DNA from: Pelagibius sp037652055
GTDB taxonomy: Bacteria > Pseudomonadota > Alphaproteobacteria > Kiloniellales > Kiloniellaceae
Reading direction: 5' to 3'
Assembly: GCF_037652055.1 (NCBI RefSeq)
Contig: NZ_JBBKAH010000006.1
Coordinates: forward strand, 62,001 to 126,000
DNA: 64,000 nt
Numbering within the stretch: the stretch's first letter is position 1; the number at the start of each line of letters is the position of its first letter. The notes beneath the pieces are model-generated. The model was given only the letters and a program-made list of their open reading frames with translations. It made no database searches and was not told where the DNA came from. The position numbers and the translations under genes were made by a program. Shown in pieces: positions 18,512 to 27,262 of this stretch.

Positions 18512-20350
18512 ATGATCCGAATCATCCTCTTCCTGCTGAAGTGCGTGGTCGGCCTCTTCGCGGCGGTCGGCTTCCTCATCATCGCCGGCGTCGTTGCCGG
18601 CGCCCTGCTGCTGCCCCGCTTCGACGCCTTCCAGCCGCGGGTGGCCGAGGTGCCCGACGGTATGGTGCTGGTGCTCGACCTCTCCGAAGGGCTGGTCGAG
18701 CAGCGCCCCGACAATCCCCTGGCGCGCGCCTCCCTCGGGCCCACGCTGGTGCTGCGCGAGGCGGTGACGGCGCTGGACGCGGCCGGACGCGACGAGCGGG
18801 TGAAGGGCCTCGTCATTCGCGCCGGCTGGGGCGAGCCGGGCCTCGCCCAGGTGCAGGAGCTGCGCGAGGCCGTTGCCGGGTTTCGCGCCCAGGGCAAACC
18901 GGTCACCGCCTTCGCCGAGACCTTCGGCGAGGCGGGCAACGGCACCCTGCACTACTTCCTCGCCAGCGCGGCGGGGGAAATCTGGATGCAGCCCTCGGGC
19001 GATCTCGGCATTACCGGCTTCGCCCTGGAGCAGCCCTTCCTGAAGCCGCTGCTGGAGGACATCGGCGTGCGCGCCCAAGTCGCCCAGCGCGAGGAGTACA
19101 AGGGCGCCTTGAGCTTTCTCACCGACGACACCATGCCCGCGCCGATCCGCCAGAACCTGCAGCGCTATCTCGATTCAGCGCTGATGCAGATCGCGACGTC
19201 GGTCGCCGAGTCGCGCAACCTGGAGGCCGCCGCCGTGCGCCAGATGGTCGACCGCGCGCCCTACCGCGGCCGGCAGGCCGTCGACCTGGGTCTGGTCGAC
19301 CGCCTCGGCTATTGGGACGAGCTGCGCGATGCCGTCGAGGCCGCGATGCAGTCCGCCGGCGGCGAAGAAGCGGCCTGGGTCTCGCTGGGCGACTACGCGG
19401 AAACCGTGGAGCAGGACGGCTCGGAGCTGGACGATAATGCCGATGCGCCCGTCATCGCACTGGTGCACGGCGAAGGCCCGATCATCCTGGCTGAGAGCGA
19501 GAACGATCCCATCTTCGGGCGCGTCACCATGGGCGCCGTCGACGTCGCCGAGGCATTGGCCGCGGCGATCGACGACCCCGAGGTCGCGGCCATCGTCTTT
19601 CGCGTCGACAGCCCGGGCGGCTCCTACGTCGGCTCCGACACCATCTGGCGCGAGGTGCAGCGCGCCCGCGACCTGGGCAAGCCGCTGGTGGTTTCCATGG
19701 GCAATGTCGCGGCCTCCGGCGGCTACTTCGTCTCGGCGGCGGCCGAGGCCATCGTGGCCCAGCCGGGGACCCTCACCGGCTCCATCGGCGTGGTAGCCGG
19801 CAAGGTTTCGCTGCGCGAGCTCTGGGCGGACCTGGGCGTGAATTGGGACGGCGTGCAGGCGGGCCAGCGCGCCGCGATCTGGAGCCCCAATGCCCCCTTC
19901 AGCCGCGACGAGTGGGACTGGCTGCAGCAGACCCTGGATGCCACCTATGCCGACTTCACCGGCAAGGTGGCCGCAGGGCGCGGTCTCGCGCGCGAAGAGG
20001 TGTTGGCGGTCGCCAAGGGCCAGATCTGGTCGGGTGCCGACGCCAAGGCGGCCGGTCTGATCGACGAGCTGGGCGGCTACCGGAAGGCGCTCAGCCTTGC
20101 CAAGGGCGCCGCCGGTATCGCCGAAGACGCGGGCGTGCGCCTGCGCGCCTTCCCGGCCGAGCGCGATCCCTTTGCCGCCTTCCTGGAAGATGCCCTCGGC
20201 GGCATCGAAAGCCCCGGCATGCGCGCGCTGCTGCGCAGCCTGGCGCGAGTGGCCGAGACCCTGGCGCCGCTGGTCCGGGCTGCGGAAACGCTGACTGGCG
20301 ACCCGCGCAGCCATGCCTTGCAATCGCCCCAGGCCATTCCCGTCAGGTGA
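18512..20350 (+). CDS. sppA: Signal peptide peptidase SppA, 67K type
   Basis: Inner-membrane serine protease that degrades cleaved signal peptides, 612 residues. One N-terminal TM helix (about 5-35) anchors two tandem ClpP-like domains. The catalytic Lys is in the first (QREEYKGALSFLTDD), and the nucleophilic Ser in the second (GNVAASGGYFVSAAAEAIVAQPGTLTGSIGV near residue 410), the Ser/Lys dyad split seen in the E. coli enzyme. It is divergent from the RNA methyltransferase and 134 bp upstream of the potABCD operon. Confidence 0.95.
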   Translation: MIRIILFLLKCVVGLFAAVGFLIIAGVVAGALLLPRFDAFQPRVAEVPDGMVLVLDLSEGLVEQRPDNPLARASLGPTLVLREAVTALDAAGRDERVKGLVIRAGWGEPGLAQVQELREAVAGFRAQGKPVTAFAETFGEAGNGTLHYFLASAAGEIWMQPSGDLGITGFALEQPFLKPLLEDIGVRAQVAQREEYKGALSFLTDDTMPAPIRQNLQRYLDSALMQIATSVAESRNLEAAAVRQMVDRAPYRGRQAVDLGLVDRLGYWDELRDAVEAAMQSAGGEEAAWVSLGDYAETVEQDGSELDDNADAPVIALVHGEGPIILAESENDPIFGRVTMGAVDVAEALAAAIDDPEVAAIVFRVDSPGGSYVGSDTIWREVQRARDLGKPLVVSMGNVAASGGYFVSAAAEAIVAQPGTLTGSIGVVAGKVSLRELWADLGVNWDGVQAGQRAAIWSPNAPFSRDEWDWLQQTLDATYADFTGKVAAGRGLAREEVLAVAKGQIWSGADAKAAGLIDELGGYRKALSLAKGAAGIAEDAGVRLRAFPAERDPFAAFLEDALGGIESPGMRALLRSLARVAETLAPLVRAAETLTGDPRSHALQSPQAIPVR

Positions 20351-20484
20351 TATAAGCCGAGCGATCAAACCCGCAAAATTCAAAGCTTTTTCGCAGCAGA
20401 TGTGGGAAACCGCCAGGATTCCGCCTTGTGGTCGCTCAACCTGCCTCGCTATGCTCGACAGCAAGCAGGTACAGGGAGAGTTGA

Positions 20485-21567
20485 GTGCAAACAGCAGCCA
20501 TCGAAGCGCGGGGGCTGTCCAAGACCTTCGGCGCCGGATCAGAGGCGGTTCATGCCCTCGACGACGTCTCGCTGACCATCCGCCAGAACGAGTTCTTCAC
20601 CCTGCTCGGCCCCTCCGGCTGCGGCAAAACCACCCTGCTGCGCCTCATCGGCGGCTTCGAGCAGCCGACCAAGGGCGATGTCTTCCTGGAAGGCCAGCAG
20701 CTGACCGGATTGCCGCCCTTCAAGCGGCCGATCAACACGGTGTTCCAGAGCTATGCCCTCTTCCCGCACCTGAGTGTCGGACAGAACATTGCCTTCGGGC
20801 TGGAGATGCTGGGCCGCCCCAAGGACGAGCGCGAGGCCCGTGTCGAGCAGATGCTGGCCCTGGTGAAGCTGCAGGGCTACGCCAACCGCAAGCCGGCGCA
20901 GCTTTCGGGCGGCCAGCAGCAGCGCGTCGCCCTGGCCCGCGCGCTGGCCAGTCAGCCCAAGGTGCTTCTGCTCGACGAACCGCTCTCCGCGCTCGACCTG
21001 AAACTGCGCAAGGAGATGCAGATCGAGCTGAAGCGCCTGCAGACCGAGACCGGCATCACCTTCGTCTTCGTCACCCATGACCAGGAAGAAGCGCTCACCA
21101 TGTCCGACCGCCTCGCGGTGATGGAGAGCGGCAAGGTCTTGCAGATCGGCTCGCCGACGGAAATCTACGAACACCCGCAGCGCCGCTTCGTCGCCGACTT
21201 CATCGGCGAGACCAATTTCCTGGAAGGCCGCCTGGAGAACGCCGGCGGACGCACCGTCGCACATCTCAAGTGCGGCAGCGTCCTGGGCCTCAACGGCGCC
21301 GCGAACGACATGGGCGGCAGCAACGTTACCCTGGCGGTGCGCCCGGAACGCGCGGTGCTCGCGTCCGCCACCGCCGAGGGCCTGCCGGCCAAGGTGGGCG
21401 CCGTGGTCTACATGGGCACCGACACCACCTACCACCTGACGCTGGCCGACGGCACGCCTTTCGTCGTGCGCAGCCAGAACAGCGAGGGCGCGCGCCTCGA
21501 CCTCGCCAGCGGCGCCGAGGTGAAGGTGCAGATCGCGCCGGCCGCCGTCCAGCGCCTGGCGGACTGA
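20485..21567 (+). CDS. potA: Polyamine ABC transporter ATP-binding protein
   Basis: Cytoplasmic ATPase of the second polyamine-type importer, 360 residues. Walker A GPSGCGKTT near residue 46, signature LSGGQQQRVALARAL, Walker B VLLLDEPLSALD, switch His in VTHDQEEAL; a TOBE regulatory domain fills residues 280-360. The start is a GTG with GGGAG 8 nt upstream. It is the first gene of a tight run: the permease follows after 6 nt, then a second permease, the receptor, and two polyamine-type hydrolases. Confidence 0.95.
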   Translation: MQTAAIEARGLSKTFGAGSEAVHALDDVSLTIRQNEFFTLLGPSGCGKTTLLRLIGGFEQPTKGDVFLEGQQLTGLPPFKRPINTVFQSYALFPHLSVGQNIAFGLEMLGRPKDEREARVEQMLALVKLQGYANRKPAQLSGGQQQRVALARALASQPKVLLLDEPLSALDLKLRKEMQIELKRLQTETGITFVFVTHDQEEALTMSDRLAVMESGKVLQIGSPTEIYEHPQRRFVADFIGETNFLEGRLENAGGRTVAHLKCGSVLGLNGAANDMGGSNVTLAVRPERAVLASATAEGLPAKVGAVVYMGTDTTYHLTLADGTPFVVRSQNSEGARLDLASGAEVKVQIAPAAVQRLAD

Positions 21568-21573
21568 GCCCAG

Positions 21574-22461
21574 ATGGTTTCCGCAACCGGCAAGCGCGTC
21601 CTGCAGATCACGCCCGCCTTGGCGATCATCGGGTTCTTCATGGTGGCGCCGCTGCTGCTCATGGCCTACGTGTCGATCCTGCAGAAGGGCCTCAACGGCG
21701 GCGTGGTGTGGGACAGCATCACCCCGGAAGCCTACGTAAACTTCATCTTCGAGCGCGACCTCGACGACAGCCTGATCCTCAACACCGACTACCTGCAGAT
21801 CTTCGCGCGCTCCTTCGGCCTCTCGCTGCTGACCGCCGTGCTGGCGCTGGCGATCGGCTTCCCGACCGCGCTTTACATGTCGATGCAGCCGGAAGGCCGC
21901 CGCAACCTGCTGATCTTCCTGGTCACCATCCCGTTCTGGACCAACCTGTTGGTGCGCAACTACGCTTGGATCCTGCTGCTGCGCAACGGCGGCCTGGTGG
22001 AAAACCTGCTGCACTGGCTGGGCATCAGCGACCAGCCGCTCGGTCTGCTCTATACGCCCTATGCCGTTTCCATCGGCCTCACCTACAGCTACCTGCCCTT
22101 CATGGTGCTGCCGATCTACGCCAGCCTGGAAAAAATGGATTCGCGGCTCATCGAGGCCGCCTTCGACCTCGGCGCAGACCGCAAGCGCGCCCTCACCCGC
22201 GTCATCCTGCCGCTGGCCGCCCCCGGCATCGCCGCCGGCTGCGTGCTGGTCTTCGTGCCGGCGCTGGGCGCCTACGTGACGCCGGAGCTCCTGGGCGGTG
22301 GCAAGTCGATGATGATCGGCAACCTGATCCAGAGCCAGTTCGGCGCCGCGCGCAACTGGCCCTTCGGCGCGGCGCTGGCTTTCGCCCTGCTCGCCATCGT
22401 ACTGCTGGCGATGATGGCCTACCTTCTACGCTTCCGGCGCGCGCCGGCGGGAGGCCACTGA
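21574..22461 (+). CDS. potB: Polyamine ABC transporter permease PotB
   Basis: Membrane subunit of 295 residues with six TM helices. The EAA docking loop is EAAFDLGADRKRALTRVILPLAAPGIAAG. The loop VTPELLGGGKSMMIGNLIQSQF after it is highly typical of PotB. Its TGA shares one base with the ATG of the next permease, implying coupled translation. It lacks the large periplasmic insertion of the permease at 1657-2925. Confidence 0.95.
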   Translation: MVSATGKRVLQITPALAIIGFFMVAPLLLMAYVSILQKGLNGGVVWDSITPEAYVNFIFERDLDDSLILNTDYLQIFARSFGLSLLTAVLALAIGFPTALYMSMQPEGRRNLLIFLVTIPFWTNLLVRNYAWILLLRNGGLVENLLHWLGISDQPLGLLYTPYAVSIGLTYSYLPFMVLPIYASLEKMDSRLIEAAFDLGADRKRALTRVILPLAAPGIAAGCVLVFVPALGAYVTPELLGGGKSMMIGNLIQSQFGAARNWPFGAALAFALLAIVLLAMMAYLLRFRRAPAGGH

Positions 22462-23255
22462 TGCGCGTCGATGTCAGCAATCCCCTGTGGCGCTTCCGCG
22501 GTATCCGCGCGGCCAGCTGGCTGTTCTTCGCCTACCTCTACCTGCCGATCATCGTGCTCATCGTCTTGAGCTTCAACGAGAACCGCCTGGCGACGATCTG
22601 GAGCGGCTTCTCGACCCAGTGGTACGGCATCGTGCTGGCCAACGACGACATCATCCGCGCGGCAACCAACTCCCTCGTCGTCGCCACCGCCGCGACCCTG
22701 GCGGCGACGGCCGCCGCGACTCTCGCCGCTCTCGGCATGGCAAAGGGCCGCTTCCGCGGCGCGGACGGCATTTCCGGCCTCATCGTGCTGCCGCTGGTGG
22801 TGCCTGAAATCGTCACGGCCGTCGCCAGCCTGCTGTTCTTCATCCTCATCGGCTTCCGGCTGGGCCTCACCACGGTGATCGTCGCCCACACGGTGTTCTG
22901 CATCCCCTTCGCCTACCTGCCGATCCGCGCCCGCCTGGAGGGCATGGACAAGGCGCTGGGCGAAGCCGCCGCAGATCTCTACGCCAGCGACTGGCAGGCC
23001 TTCCGGCGCGTGACGCTACCGCTGCTGTGGCCGGGCATCCTGTCCGGCGGAATGCTGGCCTTCATCATCTCGCTGGACGACTTCGTCATCACCTATTTTG
23101 TGGCCGGCGCCGGCGCAACCACGCTGCCGGTCTATATCTTCGGCATGATCCGCATCGGCATCACGCCGGAGGTCAACGCGATTTCCTCGATGATGCTGAT
23201 CGTCTCGATCCTCTTCGTCACCCTGTCGTTCCTGGTCGGCAGGCTGCGGCGATAA
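22461..23255 (+). CDS. potC: Polyamine ABC transporter permease PotC
   Basis: Second membrane subunit, 264 residues, six TM helices. The EAA loop is EAAADLYASDWQAFRRVTLPLLWPGILSGG, followed by SLDDFVITYFVAGAGATTLPVYIFGMIR, diagnostic for PotC. The start is the ATG that overlaps the potB stop as TGATG. Longer frames upstream run antiparallel to, or out of frame with, potA and potB and are not real. Confidence 0.95.
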   Translation: MRVDVSNPLWRFRGIRAASWLFFAYLYLPIIVLIVLSFNENRLATIWSGFSTQWYGIVLANDDIIRAATNSLVVATAATLAATAAATLAALGMAKGRFRGADGISGLIVLPLVVPEIVTAVASLLFFILIGFRLGLTTVIVAHTVFCIPFAYLPIRARLEGMDKALGEAAADLYASDWQAFRRVTLPLLWPGILSGGMLAFIISLDDFVITYFVAGAGATTLPVYIFGMIRIGITPEVNAISSMMLIVSILFVTLSFLVGRLRR

Positions 23256-23334
23256 CGCCCCGCTGCGGCGAGACGGCGCCGCACGGACAAGGCGACAAGC
23301 CCGTCCTATGAAAAAGAAATCGGAGGCTCAGAAA

Positions 23335-24378
23335 ATGGCTATTAAGAAACTCTTGAGTACGGTCGCCTGCGCGGCGGTTCTCAGCCTGACGGCAGGCTCT
23401 GCTCAGGCCGCGGGGGAACTCTTTCTCTACAACTGGTCGAACTACTTCCCGCCCGACCTGTTGGCGAAGTTCGAGAAGGACACCGGCATCAAGGTAACCC
23501 TAGACGTTTACGACTCCAACGAGACCATGCTGGCGAAGCTGCAGGCCGGCGCTGCCGGCTACGACGTGGTCGTACCGTCGGACTACATGGTGAAGATCAT
23601 GATCGACGAGGGGCTTGCCGAGAAGATCGACGCCAACCAGATGTCGAACTACCAGAACGTCATGGCGCCGCACGACAACATGCCGGCCGACCCCAAGCGC
23701 GAATACTCGGCGCCCTACATGTGGGGCACCACCGGCTTCACCTATGATTCGGCCAAGGTCGGCGAGCTGGAAAACTCCTGGAAGGAAGTCTTCGAGCCGC
23801 GCGATGCCCTCAAAGGGCAGATCGCCATGCTGAACGACGAGGTCGAGGTCTACAACGCCGCCGCCTACTACGCCGGCGTTTCCAAGTGCACCGAGGATTC
23901 CAAGGACGCGCAGAAGATCCTCGACATCCTGGAGAAGCAGAAGCCGTTCGTCGCCACCTACAACTCCGACGGCACCATCGACCGCATGGCCGCCGGCGAG
24001 GTGGCCGCGCACATGCAGTGGAACGGGGCGTCGCACCGCACCAAGGAGAAGCTGCCGAGCGCCGTCTACATGTACCCCAAGGAGGGCATCACCTTCTGGG
24101 CCGACAACTTCGTGGTGCCGACCTCGGCGCCTAACAAGGAAAACGCCAAGACCTTCATCAACTGGATGATGGCGCCCGAGAACGCGGCCATCGCCTCCAA
24201 CTTCACCGGCTACATGAACGCCATTAAGGGTTCCGGCGAGTTCATGGACGATGCCCTGAAGAATGACCCCGCCGTCGCCATGCCCGAGGAGTACGCCGAC
24301 CGCCTGAGGCCGAATCTCGACTGTCCGCCGGCGGCGCGCGAACTGCGCAACAAGGTGTGGACGCGCCTGAAGAGTTAA
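23335..24378 (+). CDS. potD: Spermidine/putrescine-binding periplasmic protein
   Basis: Receptor of the potABC importer, 347 residues. I chose the ATG preceded by GGAGG at 8 nt spacing; it gives a clean Sec signal (MAIKKLLSTVACAAVLSLTAGSAQA). The mature sequence LFLYNWSNYFPPDLLAKFEKDTGIKVTLDVYDSNETMLAKLQAG is the classical PotD/PotF opening, and the YDVVVPSDYMVKIMIDEG and NYNTFSDG-like TYNSDGTIDRMAAGE segments follow. The acidic and aromatic ligand residues fit a polyamine. Confidence 0.94.
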   Translation: MAIKKLLSTVACAAVLSLTAGSAQAAGELFLYNWSNYFPPDLLAKFEKDTGIKVTLDVYDSNETMLAKLQAGAAGYDVVVPSDYMVKIMIDEGLAEKIDANQMSNYQNVMAPHDNMPADPKREYSAPYMWGTTGFTYDSAKVGELENSWKEVFEPRDALKGQIAMLNDEVEVYNAAAYYAGVSKCTEDSKDAQKILDILEKQKPFVATYNSDGTIDRMAAGEVAAHMQWNGASHRTKEKLPSAVYMYPKEGITFWADNFVVPTSAPNKENAKTFINWMMAPENAAIASNFTGYMNAIKGSGEFMDDALKNDPAVAMPEEYADRLRPNLDCPPAARELRNKVWTRLKS

Positions 24379-24390
24379 TGCCTGACCGGT

Positions 24391-24424
24391 GGCGAGGGCG
24401 GGTCTTGCGGCCCGCCCTCCGCCG
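24391..24424 (+). terminator. Strong hairpin between potD and the amidase gene
   Basis: A perfect 8-bp stem (AGGGCGGG and CCCGCCCT) with an 8-nt loop, extended by GGCG/CGCC across a one-base bulge. It begins 13 nt after the potD stop and ends 16 nt before the next start. No T-tract follows, so partial termination or 3' protection of the potABCD message is more likely than full termination. Confidence 0.5.
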
Positions 24425-24439
24425 ACCGATATTCCCCCC

Positions 24440-25363
24440 ATGACCGATATCTCCCCCTTCTCCCTCGCCCTCTGGGCCACCAATCTCGCCACGCCGCTCA
24501 ACGGACTCGAGGCCTGGGCGGCGCACGTTGAGGCCAAGATGGCCGAGGCCGCGCAAGCCGGCGCCAAGCTGCTGGTGATGCCGGAATACGCCTGCGAGGC
24601 CTGGCTGTCGTTCAAACCGGAAGGCCTCGCGCCCGAACGCGAGATCGCCTGGATGGCCGAACAGGCGCCGGCCGCCGTGGAGCTGCTGCGCCCGCTGGCG
24701 GCAAAGCACGGCATCGGCCTCCTCGCCGGCTCCATGCCCTGGGCGCTGGAAGGGGATGGTGAAGGCGGTTACAGCAACCGCGCCTGGCTGCTGCTGCCCG
24801 ACGGGCGGGTCATCCCGCAGGACAAGCTTTCCCTCACCCCCGGGGAACAGGATCCCGAAAGCTGGGATCTCGTGCCCGGCAAGGAGGTCCACCTTGTCGA
24901 GTGGCAGGGCCTGAAGATCGTGACGCTCATCTGCCTCGACATCGAGATGCCGGCGCTGTCGCAGAAGCTGGCGCCACTGCGGCCCGACCTCATTCTTGTG
25001 CCCTCGATGACCGGCAAGCTCTCCGGCTATTCCCGCGTCTTCGGCTGCGCCAAGGCGCGCGCGGTCGAACTGATGTGCGCCGTCGGCGCCTGCGGCACCA
25101 TCGGCCGCGCGCCCGGCACGACGCAGAATCCGACCAACGTTTCCGCCTGCGCGCTCTACCTGCCCTGCGAGCCGAGTCTCGGCATGAACGGCGTCCTCGA
25201 GGATATTCCGCCGCTGGCCGAGCATGAGGGCGACGGCCCGGTGCTCTTCGCCCACAATATACCCTTCGCGGAGATCCGCCGTCTGCGCGAGAGCGGCGCG
25301 GAGGTCTGGCCCGGCACCTGGCGCGCCGATCACATTTCCATTGTCGAGGAACCCGCTGCGTGA
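24440..25363 (+). CDS. Carbon-nitrogen hydrolase (nitrilase superfamily)
   Basis: Predicted amidase of 307 residues. The Glu-Lys-Cys triad is visible: Glu in VMPEYACEAW near residue 45, Lys in PQDKLSLTPGE, Cys in TLICLDIEMP near residue 173. The family includes N-carbamoylputrescine amidohydrolase, omega-amidase and aliphatic amidases. The context (polyamine importer before, acetylpolyamine deacetylase after with a GTGA overlap) suggests an amide or ureido derivative of a polyamine, but this is inference. I used the ATG giving MTDISPFSLALWATNL, which starts the family's first strand. Confidence 0.88.
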   Translation: MTDISPFSLALWATNLATPLNGLEAWAAHVEAKMAEAAQAGAKLLVMPEYACEAWLSFKPEGLAPEREIAWMAEQAPAAVELLRPLAAKHGIGLLAGSMPWALEGDGEGGYSNRAWLLLPDGRVIPQDKLSLTPGEQDPESWDLVPGKEVHLVEWQGLKIVTLICLDIEMPALSQKLAPLRPDLILVPSMTGKLSGYSRVFGCAKARAVELMCAVGACGTIGRAPGTTQNPTNVSACALYLPCEPSLGMNGVLEDIPPLAEHEGDGPVLFAHNIPFAEIRRLRESGAEVWPGTWRADHISIVEEPAA

Positions 25364-26391
25364 AGACCGTCTACAGTGAAAAGCACAAGCTCCACCACGC
25401 CAAGCTGGAGCTCATCAACGGCCAGATGCAGCCCGCTGTCGAGATGCCGTCGCGCGCCGAGACGGTGCTCGACCGTGTGAAGGCGGTCGACCTTGGCCTC
25501 GTGGTAGAGCCGACCGCGCACGGCCTCGACCCGGTGCTGAAGGTGCACGACGCCGGCTACGTCGACTTCCTCTCCAAGGCCTGGGATATGTGGACCGCCG
25601 AAGGCCGCGACTACGAGGCGCTGCCCCTGGTCTGGGCGGTCCGCGGCCTGCGCCAGATCGAGCCGGACTACATCGACGGCAAGCTCTCCTACTATTCCTT
25701 CGACGCCGGCACGCCGATCACCAGCGGAACCTGGCAGGCCGCCACCGCCGCCGCCGACGTGGCGCTGACCGCCGCAGACATGGTCCGCGACGGCGCCAGG
25801 TCCGCCTTCGCGCTGTGCCGTCCGCCCGGACACCACGCGGCCGCGGATTTCTACGGCGGCTACTGCTTCCTCAACAACGCCGCCATCGCCGCGCAGTCCT
25901 TCATCGATTCCGGCGCCGCGCGGGTCGCCATCCTCGACGTCGACTACCATCACGGCAACGGCACCCAGGCGATCTTTTACGACCGTCCGGACGTCTTCTT
26001 CGCTTCGATCCACGGCCACCCGAAGCAGGAGTACCCCTTCTTCCTTGGCTACGAAGACGAGACCGGCGCTGGCAAGGGCGAAGGCTGCAATGCCAACTAC
26101 CCGCTGGTCTGGGGCAGCGGCTTCGATGCCTGGAGCGCCGCGCTGGACGATGCCTGCAAGAAGATCGCCGCCTACGGGCCGGACATGGTCGTCGTCTCTC
26201 TGGGCGTCGACACCTTCGAGAAGGACCCGATCTCGCAGTTCAAGCTGAAGTCGCCGGACTACCTGAAGATCGGCGAGACCATCGCCAAGCTGGGCAAGCC
26301 GACGCTCTTCGTCATGGAGGGCGGCTACGCGGTGGCCGAGATCGGTGTGAACGCCGTGAACGTGCTGCTGGGATTTGAGGGACGAAGTTAG
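25360..26391 (+). CDS. aphA: Acetylpolyamine amidohydrolase (histone deacetylase family)
   Basis: Zn enzyme that removes acetyl groups from N-acetylated putrescine, spermidine or cadaverine, 343 residues. Active-site motifs: CRPPGHHAAADFYGGYCFLNN (His dyad), ILDVDYHHGNGTQAIFY (Zn Asp and His), SLGVDTFEKDPI (second Zn Asp), VMEGGY (Tyr). The sequence resembles Mycoplana ramosa AphA throughout, including the start (YSEKHKLHHAKLELINGQ). The GTG start overlaps the amidase stop. It is the last gene of the pot operon and fits acetylpolyamine salvage after uptake. Confidence 0.93.
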   Translation: MKTVYSEKHKLHHAKLELINGQMQPAVEMPSRAETVLDRVKAVDLGLVVEPTAHGLDPVLKVHDAGYVDFLSKAWDMWTAEGRDYEALPLVWAVRGLRQIEPDYIDGKLSYYSFDAGTPITSGTWQAATAAADVALTAADMVRDGARSAFALCRPPGHHAAADFYGGYCFLNNAAIAAQSFIDSGAARVAILDVDYHHGNGTQAIFYDRPDVFFASIHGHPKQEYPFFLGYEDETGAGKGEGCNANYPLVWGSGFDAWSAALDDACKKIAAYGPDMVVVSLGVDTFEKDPISQFKLKSPDYLKIGETIAKLGKPTLFVMEGGYAVAEIGVNAVNVLLGFEGRS

Positions 26392-26495
26392 GCGCCGTTC
26401 CGTCTTTGTCTGTCACCCGCGGGTCCCTGGAGCAGCAGCGGGATTGCGGAACAATGGATGCGCAGATCAAGTCCGCGCATGACAATTGTCATGCG
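26392..26495. repeat. Degenerate alphaproteobacterial dispersed intergenic repeat
   Basis: Between convergent aphA and tlyA. Read on the minus strand it translates in part as VMRGLDLRIH, very like the VMAGLDPAIH or RGLDPRIH spurious peptides produced by a palindromic repeat common between alphaproteobacterial genes. It contains a perfect 20-bp palindrome at 26476-26495 (arms CGCATGACAA and TTGTCATGCG) that covers the tlyA stop, and an imperfect GCGCAGA...TCCGCGC stem beside it. It may act as a bidirectional terminator or 3' end protector. Confidence 0.55.
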
Positions 26496-27262
26496 GTCTC
26501 TTTCTTCGCCACCAGCAGGAATTCCTTGTTGCCCTCGGGGCCGGTGACCGGGCTTTCGACGATGCCTTCCACACGCCAGCCGGCTTGCGTATTCACCCAG
26601 GCCTCGATGCGCGCGCAGACTTCCGCGTGCAGCACCGGGTCGCGCACGACGCCGCCCTTGCCGACGCGCGCCTTGCCGACTTCGAACTGCGGCTTGATGA
26701 GGACCGCCATCGCGGCCCGGGGCCCGGTCAATGCCATCGGCGCCGGCAACAGCACCTCCAGGCCGATGAAGCTGGCGTCGCAGACCAAAAGGTCCGCCGG
26801 CTCCGGCACCTGCTCGGCCGTCAGAGTGCGCGCGTTGATACGCTCCAGCACCGCCACGCGCGGATCGTTGCGCAGCTTCCAGGCCAGTTGCCCGTGCCCG
26901 ACATCGACGGCATAGACCTTGGCCGCGCCGTGCTGGAGCAGCACGTCGGTAAAGCCGCCGGTCGAAGCGCCGATGTCGAGGCAGATCTGGCCCGCCGGAT
27001 CGAGATCGAAAGCTTCCAGGGCGTGCGCCAGCTTCAGGCCGCCACGGCTGACCCAGGGATGGTCCTGGCCACGCACCTCCAGGGCCTGATCCTCGGTGAC
27101 GCTCTCGCCGGGCTTGGCGAGCTTGCGCTCGCCGGCGAAGACCTTGCCGGCCATGATGAGCGCCTGCGCTTTGGCGCGGCTTTCCACCAGGCCCCGCTCG
27201 ACCAGCGCGACGTCTGCTCTGGTTTTTGCGGCTCTCGCCTTGCCGGGCTTCGCCTGGCTCAT
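26489..27262 (-). CDS. tlyA: TlyA family RNA methyltransferase (hemolysin A-like)
   Basis: Predicted 2'-O-methyltransferase of 16S/23S rRNA, 257 residues. An N-terminal S4 RNA-binding domain (about 15-75: RADVALVERGLVESRAKAQALIMAGKVFAG) precedes a Rossmann domain with DIGASTGGFTDVLLQHGA, the KxDK-type residues in DVGHGQLAWKLRNDPRV, and a C-terminal SPVTGPEGNKEFLLV. The ATG overlaps the MATE gene stop as ATGA. TlyA usually follows dxs in alphaproteobacteria; here a MATE gene sits between them. Confidence 0.95.
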   Translation of the reverse strand: MSQAKPGKARAAKTRADVALVERGLVESRAKAQALIMAGKVFAGERKLAKPGESVTEDQALEVRGQDHPWVSRGGLKLAHALEAFDLDPAGQICLDIGASTGGFTDVLLQHGAAKVYAVDVGHGQLAWKLRNDPRVAVLERINARTLTAEQVPEPADLLVCDASFIGLEVLLPAPMALTGPRAAMAVLIKPQFEVGKARVGKGGVVRDPVLHAEVCARIEAWVNTQAGWRVEGIVESPVTGPEGNKEFLLVAKKETA

